Positions 7,101-12,124 of a stretch of DNA of 12,124 nt are shown here, in pieces. The stretch comes from Flavobacteriales bacterium UBA979. GTDB taxonomy: Bacteria > Bacteroidota > Bacteroidia > Flavobacteriales_D > Sanyastnellaceae. Both the position numbers and the translations under genes were made by a program. The DNA is taken from positions 1 to 12,124 of the forward strand of contig DBBR01000050.1 in the NCBI GenBank assembly GCA_002292325.1. Reading direction: 5' to 3'. Position 1 is the first letter of the stretch. Each line of letters starts with the position of its first letter. Below the pieces are notes generated by a model. The model was not told where the DNA came from, did not search any database, and saw only the letters and a list, made by a program, of their open reading frames with translations.

Positions 7101-8453
7101 GAGCCCGAAACGGGTTTGAGGACATTCCGTGTTTATGCAAATTTCACGAATCCCAATGACCAATTGACAGCGGTTTTTGCCCAAGACGGACATCCGCTGG
7201 ATGTGAGCTCTACATCCGATTTTTATCAAAACGCAATTGGTGGTGCATTCGCCAGTGAAATCAATCCTTTCGCTGACTTGGTCGATGCCGATGTGATTTA
7301 TGACAGTTGGTTCACCATTGGCGGTGAAAACAGCAATCTCAATCTTTCTACAGTTGGCGTAGATGCGGCTGCCGACGATTTTGAAGACGGAGACGCCTTC
7401 AGCATTGACAATGCACTCGGTGGGAGCTGGTTTGTCCTGCCTGATATGGAGCCTTTAGCCTTTCCGGATGAAAATGGACAAGTCCTGATTGCACAATTGA
7501 CAACGATGGGTCAAGTTTCATTGAGCTTAAACCTGCAATACCGGGCGCAAGACGGAAGCAATCCCCAAGCGTTGGACCAGCAACTGGTCTTTCCAGATTT
7601 GGCTTTTGGATGCATGGATGAGGCTGCGTGCAATTACGATCCTGAGGCTGTAGCGGATGATGGCAATTGCCAATATGCTGAGGAAGAATACCTGGATTGC
7701 CAAGGCGATTGCAACAACGATGCGGACGGAGATGGTGTTTGCGATGAAGTGGAAATTCCAGGTTGCACAGATGCGGATGCGGATAACTACGACTCCAATG
7801 CAACGGACGATGACGGGTCATGTGAATTTGCGGGCTGCACCAGTGCTTCAGCGTGCAACTATGATGAGGATGCGACGACCGATGACGGTTCGTGTGTTTT
7901 TGCAGAAACGTACTACGACTGCAATGGAGATTGCTTGAATGATGCAGACGATGATGGAATATGCGACGAACTGGAGATTCCAGGTTGTACAGATGATGAA
8001 GCGCAGAATTATGATTCCACTGCGACGGATGACGACGGTTCATGCGAATACCCAGGATGTACGAACCCGAATGCTGAGAACTACGACCCTGAAGCCAACT
8101 TCGATGATGGCTCGTGTATCGCAGGTGGTTGCGCGTATGCCAACGCCTCGAATTATGATCCATTGGCTTCTTTCGATGACGGTTCGTGTGAATTTGAGGG
8201 CTGCACCGATGAGTCTGCGAGCAATTATTGCCCGCTTGCTCTGACCGATGACGACTCGTGTATCTACGATGCACTGGGTTGCACTTACGCAGAGGCGCCC
8301 AACTTTGATCCTGGTGCCAACGTGGACGATGGAAGTTGCGAGATGCCGACTGGCGAGAGCGATTGCCCATTTGATGCGGACGGAAACGGATTGATTGGTT
8401 CAGGTGATTTGCTTGAATTCTTGGCTGCATACAGCTACCCGTGTCCTGAGTAA
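4182..8453 (+). CDS. Large secreted mosaic protein: four copies of an unassigned domain, 16 Cys/Asp repeats, EF-hand-like end
   Basis: Function unknown; surely exported. ATG 4182 is chosen because it starts directly into a signal peptide (MRNFLLTFLVSLLAVPAFA, cut probably after residue 19). An upstream in-frame TTG (4116) would only add 22 charged residues in front. Order: domain A1 ~21-204; Cys repeats 1-3 at 205, 258 and 311; A2 ~368-548; repeats 4-7 at 549, 602, 675 and 725; A3 ~751-934; repeat 8 at 935; A4 ~962-1142; repeats 9-16 at 1143-1386; then a calcium-loop-like DADGNGLIGSGD at 1398-1409 near the C-terminus (1423). The composition is very acidic (Asp, Asn, Gly, Ser), which suits calcium binding outside the cell. 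No catalytic motif is recognised. There is no obvious T9SS C-terminal domain, so the secretion route is uncertain. A terminator follows. A surface, adhesive or matrix role is only inference. Confidence 0.92.
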   Translation: MRNFLLTFLVSLLAVPAFASVVGVEFEEYATSEYGTTHRVYVTFDSPDDELVAIYGTVGEAQNAPLSFLTTTSFYNTSLGANYAQDINVAFIAVFPEIEFDSWFTIGSENSSGSGGVSSVGLDSYLQDFNNGDGFTVNTFTGASWFIIPGSSADAIAGDDNKVLVAQLTSTGVVSVVLNVQYDDVTGETFAVNGLTSTFPEVASGCTDATACNYDTEAVADDGSCYFTLDPCDDSDGNTINDAYDSDCQCTGEPVVLGCMSSNACNYSAEANSDDGTCFFVGDACDDGDSTTGGDVVGEDCNCAGMEIVMGCTDNSACNYEEAAEASDGSCVYPGDACDDGFGNTVNDQYQSDCSCEGELVPTGPAGLEVEEFATSEFGTTYRVYATFDSPTNELIAVYGTVGGGENAPLSMLSTTGFFNSTLGSNYGEFINTAFFTSFPEVEFDSWLTIGTENTAGSGGVGSVGMEPYYDGFNNGNGFTIDTFIGGSWFVIPGGSADATSGDDNRVLVAQLTTDGVISLVMNFQYDDEQGNSYNTEGLTITYPEVETGCTDSSACNYDPTAEANDGSCAFPADACDDGDAMTMNDTYTADCSCVGEQIVEGCMDSSACNYNPLANVEDGSCTSLDECGVCGGEGIAAGTCDCDGNLPETYYDCDGTCLQDTDEDGVCDQLEIPGCQDDSACNYDENATDDNDSCVYPDELYNCDGSCVNDLNSNGLCDELEVFGCTSETADNYDPEAITDNGTCEWLDGLVESLSYEVYAEDGIDGLTTYRLYANFSSDEVEVTAIYGTEAAPWQLIPSSTFYQDELGSPLASAINPSFFVVVPSLEFDSWCAIGAAPGEEDSSNSIGLDAFFPAFEAGNALDVNTFLGGSLFLIPGQSSQALPVDGKVLLAQVTTDGAVDALINLQIRDENNESIEIEGLSLTFPQVEVTGTGCTDPEASNYDPEALLDDGTCDYPEPSFAGLSYEMIAENEPETGLRTFRVYANFTNPNDQLTAVFAQDGHPLDVSSTSDFYQNAIGGAFASEINPFADLVDADVIYDSWFTIGGENSNLNLSTVGVDAAADDFEDGDAFSIDNALGGSWFVLPDMEPLAFPDENGQVLIAQLTTMGQVSLSLNLQYRAQDGSNPQALDQQLVFPDLAFGCMDEAACNYDPEAVADDGNCQYAEEEYLDCQGDCNNDADGDGVCDEVEIPGCTDADADNYDSNATDDDGSCEFAGCTSASACNYDEDATTDDGSCVFAETYYDCNGDCLNDADDDGICDELEIPGCTDDEAQNYDSTATDDDGSCEYPGCTNPNAENYDPEANFDDGSCIAGGCAYANASNYDPLASFDDGSCEFEGCTDESASNYCPLALTDDDSCIYDALGCTYAEAPNFDPGANVDDGSCEMPTGESDCPFDADGNGLIGSGDLLEFLAAYSYPCPE
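4242..4793 (+). repeat. Domain A copy 1 (unassigned ~180-residue domain)
   Basis: First of four internal copies. Shared landmarks are an N-terminal RVYVTFDSP, a following FY..SLG..YA..IN segment, EFDSWFTIG, then GASWFIIPG, VLVAQLT and a closing VQYDD. There are no cysteines. The alternating hydrophobic pattern suggests a beta-rich fold. I do not recognise a named family. It is very close to copy 2. Confidence 0.8.
4794..5174 (+). repeat. Cys/Asp repeats 1-3 with CDDG-type spacers
   Basis: Three 21-residue units of the form GC(T/M)x...ACNYx...DDG(S/T)C start at 4794, 4953 and 5112. Each has Cys at positions 2, 8 and 21. After each comes a spacer of ~30 residues with DxCDDG and a later DCxC, i.e. 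three more cysteines; the last spacer runs on to about 5250. Confidence 0.9.
5283..5825 (+). repeat. Domain A copy 2
   Basis: Matches copy 1 nearly end to end (RVYATFDSP, NAPLSMLSTT, EFDSWLTIG, GGSWFVIPG, VLVAQLTTDG, FQYDDEQG). The pair is visibly more alike than either is to copies 3 and 4, so it reflects the latest duplication in this gene. The surrounding CDDG-type spacers are also alike, so the duplicated unit probably included them. Confidence 0.8.
5826..6416 (+). repeat. Cys/Asp repeats 4-7 with mixed spacers
   Basis: Units start at 5826, 5985, 6204 and 6354. Repeat 4 carries the CDDG-type spacer. Repeat 5 is followed by an ECGVCGG segment and then the first DCxGxC...DEDGVCD...LEIP spacer. 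Repeat 6 has the second such spacer. Repeat 7 lacks the middle Cys and has no Cys spacer. The D.D.DG.CD pattern looks like a thrombospondin type 3-like calcium site. Confidence 0.88.
6432..6983 (+). repeat. Domain A copy 3 (diverged)
   Basis: Keeps RLYANF, FYQDELG..LASAIN, EFDSWCAIG, GGSLFLIPG, VLLAQVTTDG and NLQIRDEN, but the middle is shortened and the Trp of GGSWF is replaced by Leu. It holds the only cysteine found in any of the four A copies (DSWC). Confidence 0.75.
6984..7046 (+). repeat. Cys/Asp repeat 8 (single unit between domains A3 and A4)
   Basis: A lone 21-residue unit (GCTDPEASNYD...DDGTC) with Ser in place of the middle Cys and no cysteine-bearing spacer after it. Confidence 0.88.
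7065..7607 (+). repeat. Domain A copy 4 (diverged)
   Basis: Keeps RVYANFTNP, FYQNAIGGAFASEIN, YDSWFTIGG, GGSWFVLP, VLIAQLTT and NLQYRAQDG. No cysteine. It is closer to copy 3 at its N-terminus (LSYE, RxYANF) and has DSWFTIG like copy 1. Confidence 0.78.
7608..8339 (+). repeat. Cys/Asp repeats 9-16, ending in a near-perfect tandem array
   Basis: Units start at 7608, 7761, 7833, 7983, 8055, 8127, 8199 and 8277. Repeats 9 and 11 have a middle Cys and are followed by the DCxGDC..DADxDG.CDE.EIP spacer. The others lack it and follow each other with 3-residue linkers, giving a 72-base period (7983 to 8199), with a 78-base last step. Repeat 15 has an unusual Cys at position 11 (NYCP). At DNA level the units differ by many synonymous changes, so the array is not a fresh expansion. 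Confidence 0.9.
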
Positions 8454-8473
8454 GATTTTAATCAACGAAACTG

Positions 8474-8508
8474 AAAAGCATCGAATCGAAGGGTTCGGTG
8501 CTTTTTTT
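8474..8508 (+). terminator. Rho-independent terminator after the large mosaic gene
   Basis: A 12-base arm AAAAGCATCGAA (8474-8485) pairs with TTCGGTGCTTTT (8494-8505), all Watson-Crick except one G-U, around an 8-base loop, and the T run continues to 8508. It lies 21 bases after the stop codon and ends the transcript that carries the 4182-8453 gene, separating it from the transporter gene. Confidence 0.88.
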
Positions 8509-8571
8509 GTTCATAACTCCAAAGGTGTTATTTTGACACGAACCTGTAATTTCGGTTGAAAATCGAATCCC

Positions 8572-9921
8572 ATGGAGCAAAGCAAAAAACATCTTTCATT
8601 TTGGGAAATCTGGAACATGAGTTTCGGCTTTCTTGGGATACAATTTGGGTTTGCCTTGCAAGGGGGCAACATGTCCCGCATATTTCAGACGTTAGGAGCG
8701 AGTCCTGAAGAGCTACCCGGTCTATGGATTGCAGCACCGCTAACGGGGTTGCTGGTGCAACCGATTATTGGGTACTGGAGTGATCGAACGTGGAGTCCGA
8801 GGTGGGGCAGAAGGCGTCCTTACTTTCTCATAGGTGCGATTCTCAGTTCAGCAGCACTCTTCATCATGCCCTACAGTTCAGCCTTGTGGATGGCAGCTGG
8901 TTTGTTGTGGATATTGGATGCTTCGATCAACATCAGCATGGAGCCTTTTCGGGCACTAATAGCGGATAAGTTACCCGAAGATCAACGCAATTTTGGATTC
9001 GTAGTGCAAACCCTCATCATTGGCATCGGTACTTGGATCGCGTCCAATTTGCCGTGGCTGATGACCAAACTCGGAGCGAGCAATGATGCGCCTGCGGGTG
9101 AAATTCCTGATTCGGTGTTTTACTCCTTTGCTATTGGCGCATTGGTGTTTCTTTTGACAATTGCTGTTACTGTTTTGAAAACAGAGGAGGACCCTCCAGA
9201 TGACTTGGAAAAATTTGAGAGAGAAAAGGCAGAATCGCGCGGGTTGATGTCGGATGTGAGGGCAATCATCAGGTCGATCATTGGGATGCCCAAGGTGATG
9301 ATGCAGCTTGGTGTGGTGCAATTTTTCAGTTGGTTTGCTTTTTTTACGATGTGGTCTTTCGCTACTCCAGCATTAACCGAACATGTATTCGCTTCACCGA
9401 ATCCAGCACCGGATATGCCCAATTTCGAAGTGGCCAACGCAGCCTTCAATGAAGCTGCGAATTCAGTGTCGAGTGCGATGGGGATGTATGGATTGAGTTC
9501 CATGGCTTTCGCTTTGATACTGGCATTTTACACCCATCGCTTCCAAATCAACCGCCGTATCGTGCACGCGACTTCACTGTGCTTAGGGGGGATTGGATTC
9601 GCTTGGATGCTGCTGTTGAATCCGGAGAGTGCTTCGAATTTGAAATGGTGCTTTGCATTGATCGGCATCGCTTGGGGTTCGATTCTATCCATGCCTTATG
9701 CCATGCTGTCGAGCTCGGTACCGAAAGATCAAATGGGCATCTATATGGGCATCTTCAATATGTTCATTGTAATTCCGCAGATTCTTGCTGCTCTGGGGGG
9801 CATCAATGCGTTGAATGATTGGTTTTTCGATGGAGACGTTGCGTTTACCATGCTCATTGCGGGAACTTCCTGTTTTTGTGCTGCACTCGCCTTACTTGGA
9901 GTGGGCAAAAAAGTAGGTTGA
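8572..9921 (+). CDS. MFS sugar transporter, GPH/SLC45-like (probable maltose/oligosaccharide or sucrose-type permease)
   Basis: Inner-membrane sugar importer of 449 residues, probably proton-coupled, with about 12 hydrophobic helices. Recognised by the N-terminal GFLGIQFGFALQGGNMSR, the loop 2-3 motif GYWSDRTWSPRWGRRRPY (residues 67-84), a charged central loop rich in Asp/Glu/Lys (~203-236), and MGIYMGIFNMFIVIPQI at 388-404. These features fit the family that includes plant sucrose carriers and the maltose transporters next to starch-use genes in flavobacteria. Sugar specificity cannot be read from the sequence; maltose is inferred from family and from the downstream protein with starch-binding-like modules. 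ATG 8572 begins just after a strong terminator, so it has its own promoter, which I could not place with confidence. No Shine-Dalgarno is seen. Confidence 0.88.
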   Translation: MEQSKKHLSFWEIWNMSFGFLGIQFGFALQGGNMSRIFQTLGASPEELPGLWIAAPLTGLLVQPIIGYWSDRTWSPRWGRRRPYFLIGAILSSAALFIMPYSSALWMAAGLLWILDASINISMEPFRALIADKLPEDQRNFGFVVQTLIIGIGTWIASNLPWLMTKLGASNDAPAGEIPDSVFYSFAIGALVFLLTIAVTVLKTEEDPPDDLEKFEREKAESRGLMSDVRAIIRSIIGMPKVMMQLGVVQFFSWFAFFTMWSFATPALTEHVFASPNPAPDMPNFEVANAAFNEAANSVSSAMGMYGLSSMAFALILAFYTHRFQINRRIVHATSLCLGGIGFAWMLLLNPESASNLKWCFALIGIAWGSILSMPYAMLSSSVPKDQMGIYMGIFNMFIVIPQILAALGGINALNDWFFDGDVAFTMLIAGTSCFCAALALLGVGKKVG

Positions 9922-9954
9922 CACTTGTTTTACGGTCACTTGTTCCGTTATAAT

Positions 9955-9969
9955 GTGTATTCGATACAC
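9955..9969. promoter_or_regulatory. Perfect inverted repeat GTGTAT-TCG-ATACAC, possible operator
   Basis: Six-base arms around a 3-base centre, located 33 bases after the transporter stop and about 100 bases before the next start. It is not followed by a T run, so it is a poor intrinsic terminator. It could be a regulator binding site for the downstream gene or a mere chance palindrome. Confidence 0.25.
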
Positions 9970-10067
9970 GTGAATTTCTATTTTACGGGTTTTCTTCGTA
10001 TCTTGCTCAACGATTGAAAAGCTCACCTCAATGGTAGGTTATTAGCTTTCGTCTTTAAATTAACCAA

Positions 10068-12124
10068 ATGAAAAAGATTAATTTCCTTTTATTGATGCTC
10101 GTTTCTTTCGCAGTGTCGAATGCTCAGTCTCTAACTTTAACTGTTGACTTGTGTGATGCAACTCCCTCGGAGGTGCGAATGACAGGACCATTTTGGGGCT
10201 GGGATGCGATGGGCGGACCGATTGCTGCCGACAACGGTGACGGGACTTGGACAATCACACTGGATACTCCTTCGGAGAACATGGAATACCTATGGGTTTC
10301 TGACGGCGTGCAAGAAAACATCATTGGATTGGGTTGCGCTCCGATTACTGACGGAGCGAACTATGCAAATCGTTTGTGGACAGTGGGATCTGAAGATGTA
10401 ACGACTGACGTTTACAATTCGTGCGATCCCTGCGGCACGCCACCCGCAGAAACGACATCCGTGACTTTTAGAGTCGATATGAACGATTACTGTGATGAGA
10501 TCGGTTTTGTGAATTTCAGCAGTAGTGCCAATGGATGGTGCGGTGCTTGCGCTCAAATGGCTGATATGGGTGACGGAGTGTATGAGATAGCAGTTGATTT
10601 GGATGAAGGATCTACCCACGAATATAAATTCACAATCAATGACTGGGCTGTTCAAGAGTCATTCAGTGGAGGCGAGTCTTGCACTTCCACCATTGATGGG
10701 TATGTGAATAGAACCATCACGGTTGGAGCTGAGGATGAAGTTTTGGAAACGGTATGTTTTAATTCTTGCGCTGCATGCTTGGGCACGCCTTGTACGGATG
10801 TTACCGTGACATGGCAAGTAGATATGTCTGTTGTAGGGGCGAACCCTGCAGGTGTATTCATTGCAGGAGGCTTCCAAGGCTGGGATGCAGGTTCGAGTCA
10901 AATGACAGACCAGGGAGATGGAGTTTATTCCTACACTCAAGTAGTTGCTGCCAATTCTAATCTGCAGTGGAAGTTCCTCAATGGACCGGGCTGGGAATAT
11001 GAAGAGTCAGTGCCTGCATCTTGTAATACAGGTTCCAATCGATTTTATGATGTAGGTAGTGAAAGTGTGGTACTCGATGCGGTCTGCTTCAGCGAATGTG
11101 TAGGATGCGACGTTGAAGTCGTAGAATATGCTGTGACATTCAATGTGAATATGGCCAATGAAACCGTAGCTGAAACAGGCGTCTATCTCGCAGGCGGAGG
11201 AAGTTTCGGTAATCCCGGAGACAACGAGATGACAGACCCTGATGAAGACGGCATCTACAGCATTACCATGATGTTGGATGAAGGTTTTTCAAGCCATTAC
11301 ACTTTCACCAACGGCGCTTGCGGAGATTGGTCTTGCAAAGAGAATCTAGCGGGTCTGCCTTGTGGTGATCCCGCCGCGTACAACGATCGATTCTTACCCG
11401 AAATAACGGGTGAAACATCCGTCTCTACTTGCTTTGGGCAGTGCAGCACAGATGGTACGTGTGAATCAGTTTCCGAGGCCTCTGTGACATTCCAAGTAGA
11501 TATGAACACGGTTGCTGTTGCAGGCGATGTCACGATTTTCGGTGGAACATTGAACGGATGGTCTTTCCCTGGCGAGCTCATGGACGATTCTGACGGAGAT
11601 GGTATTTACACTTACACAGCGACCTTGCCCGCAGGTGGCCACGAATACAAATTCGTGAATTCTGCCTCTGATGAGCAGCTTGATCCTGAGTTGGACGCGG
11701 CGTGCACGTTGACAACGGGCAGTTTCACAAATCGTTTGGTTACGGTTGTAGGTGGTGAAGACATGGTGTTGGATGTGGTTTGTTTTGAATCATGTGAGGC
11801 ATGCGAAACGAATGAAGGTGAGGTGTATGGATGCACCGATGAAGGTGCGATTAACTTCTCTTCAGAAGCGAACACCGATGATGGGTCATGCTTGTACAGC
11901 ACCACGTTCAATGTAGACATGAATTGCGCGGGTGTTGAATTCTCCACAGTGCACATCACGGGACCTGTTTGGGGTTGGACGGCTGACATTTTGATGTCGG
12001 ACGACGATGCAGATGGCATTTACACAATCACGCTGGATGTTCCCGGACCAACCATTGAGTACAAGTACATGGTCGATTACTGGGCGCATCAGGAAGACCT
12101 CATTGACGATGTCAACGAAGGTGC
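10068..12124 (+). CDS. Secreted multi-domain protein with starch-binding-like beta-sandwich repeats, 3' end beyond window
   Basis: Open from ATG 10068 to the window edge (685 complete codons). A signal peptide (MKKINFLLLMLVSFAVSNA, cut near residue 19) is followed by repeated ~105-120-residue domains: D1 22-130, D2 131-242, D3 243-347, D4 348-465, D5 466-579, then one 21-residue GCTD...DDGSC unit (588-608) and the start of D6 (612 on). The typical domain begins VTFQVDMN, has a GxxNGW/GWD segment, then L.D.DGDGIYTYT..LPAG, (H)EYKF, later NR..TVG.EDxVLD and the ending VCFxSCxxC. The W and YKF pattern resembles CBM20/CBM48-type glucan-binding domains, which is family-level inference. Such proteins in Bacteroidota usually end in a T9SS sorting domain or a catalytic domain; neither is visible here. 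Its place after a sugar transporter suggests glucan binding at the cell surface. No catalytic module is seen so far. Confidence 0.88.
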   Translation, partial: MKKINFLLLMLVSFAVSNAQSLTLTVDLCDATPSEVRMTGPFWGWDAMGGPIAADNGDGTWTITLDTPSENMEYLWVSDGVQENIIGLGCAPITDGANYANRLWTVGSEDVTTDVYNSCDPCGTPPAETTSVTFRVDMNDYCDEIGFVNFSSSANGWCGACAQMADMGDGVYEIAVDLDEGSTHEYKFTINDWAVQESFSGGESCTSTIDGYVNRTITVGAEDEVLETVCFNSCAACLGTPCTDVTVTWQVDMSVVGANPAGVFIAGGFQGWDAGSSQMTDQGDGVYSYTQVVAANSNLQWKFLNGPGWEYEESVPASCNTGSNRFYDVGSESVVLDAVCFSECVGCDVEVVEYAVTFNVNMANETVAETGVYLAGGGSFGNPGDNEMTDPDEDGIYSITMMLDEGFSSHYTFTNGACGDWSCKENLAGLPCGDPAAYNDRFLPEITGETSVSTCFGQCSTDGTCESVSEASVTFQVDMNTVAVAGDVTIFGGTLNGWSFPGELMDDSDGDGIYTYTATLPAGGHEYKFVNSASDEQLDPELDAACTLTTGSFTNRLVTVVGGEDMVLDVVCFESCEACETNEGEVYGCTDEGAINFSSEANTDDGSCLYSTTFNVDMNCAGVEFSTVHITGPVWGWTADILMSDDDADGIYTITLDVPGPTIEYKYMVDYWAHQEDLIDDVNEG
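10131..12124 (+). repeat. Six starch-binding-like domain copies (last one cut)
   Basis: Copies begin near 10131 (D1), 10458 (D2), 10794 (D3), 11109 (D4), 11463 (D5) and 11901 (D6). D2, D3 and D5 are the most canonical. D1 and D6 share a TGPxWGW segment not found in the others. D4 replaces the GW core with GGGSFGNPG. Each complete copy holds an even number of cysteines (4, 8, 4, 6, 4), and D2-D5 end in CFxxC followed by one more Cys. Confidence 0.82.
11829..11891 (+). repeat. Single Cys/Asp 21-residue repeat inside the second secreted protein
   Basis: GCTDEGAINFS...DDGSC is exactly 21 residues, the same unit as the 16 copies in the 4182-8453 gene. It is the two-Cys type (Ile replaces the middle Cys) and, as the rule seen there predicts, the bases after it encode no extra Cys spacer. 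It sits as a linker between domains D5 and D6. Confidence 0.88.

Noticed and set aside
4794..8339. CRISPR array or DNA-level satellite
   Set aside because: The periodicity is in the protein; the units differ at many synonymous positions, lie in one open frame and lack constant DNA repeats with unique spacers.
7399..8430. Long minus-strand open frame of 343 codons opposite the repeat array
   Set aside because: It lies wholly opposite the Asp/Cys repeats, and its His/Arg/Ser/Asn-rich product mirrors the complement of GAT/TGC/GAC codons. It has no motif of its own. Same for minus frames at 4900-5304 and 5803-6303.
8527..8554. Promoter for the transporter (TTTG at 8532 and TAATTTCG at 8547)
   Set aside because: The -7 box has one mismatch and the spacing of 11 bases between elements is too short for the Bacteroidota consensus.
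10043..10050. TAGCTTTC as -7 box of the CBM-like gene
   Set aside because: One mismatch to TAnnTTTG and no upstream -33 element at the correct distance (nearest TTG is about 26 bases away).

Overview
The window looks like a chromosomal segment of a marine-type Bacteroidota, most likely Flavobacteriales. The reasons are the TAnnTTTG-type promoter boxes, the lack of Shine-Dalgarno sequences with A-rich bases before several starts, and two large secreted proteins built from GCTD/NYD/DDGSC cysteine repeats and CFxxCxxC-ended beta-domains of the kind common in that phylum. The organism call is inference. No RNA gene, CRISPR array, transposase or integrase is visible.

Left part (1-4103) is housekeeping. 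A ribB/ribBA 5' end runs off the left edge on the minus strand. Divergent from it are def (peptide deformylase) and a small exported TPR-like protein overlapping def by 4 bases. Then come a class II fructose-bisphosphate aldolase and glucose-6-phosphate isomerase 11 bases apart, two enzymes of the same glycolytic/gluconeogenic route. All catalytic residues that could be checked in def, fba and pgi are present.

Middle part (4182-8453) is one gene for a 1423-residue secreted mosaic protein. It has a signal peptide, four copies of a ~180-residue domain that I cannot assign to a named family, 16 copies of a 21-residue Cys/Asp repeat with two kinds of Asp/Cys-rich spacers, and a single C-terminal EF-hand/dockerin-like loop. 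A strong intrinsic terminator follows at 8474-8508.

Right part (8572-12124) holds a 12-helix MFS sugar transporter of the GPH/SLC45-like type and then the first 685 codons of a second secreted repeat protein, which runs off the right edge. That protein contains at least six carbohydrate-binding-like beta-sandwich repeats and one copy of the same 21-residue repeat. Transporter plus starch-binding-like modules suggests uptake of maltose or another alpha-glucan breakdown product, feeding the pgi/fba pathway, but no SusC/SusD or glycoside hydrolase lies inside the window.

The least explained material is the 4182-8453 protein. Its cysteines follow a strict pairing rule between repeats and spacers, and its four large domains seem undescribed by any family name I know.
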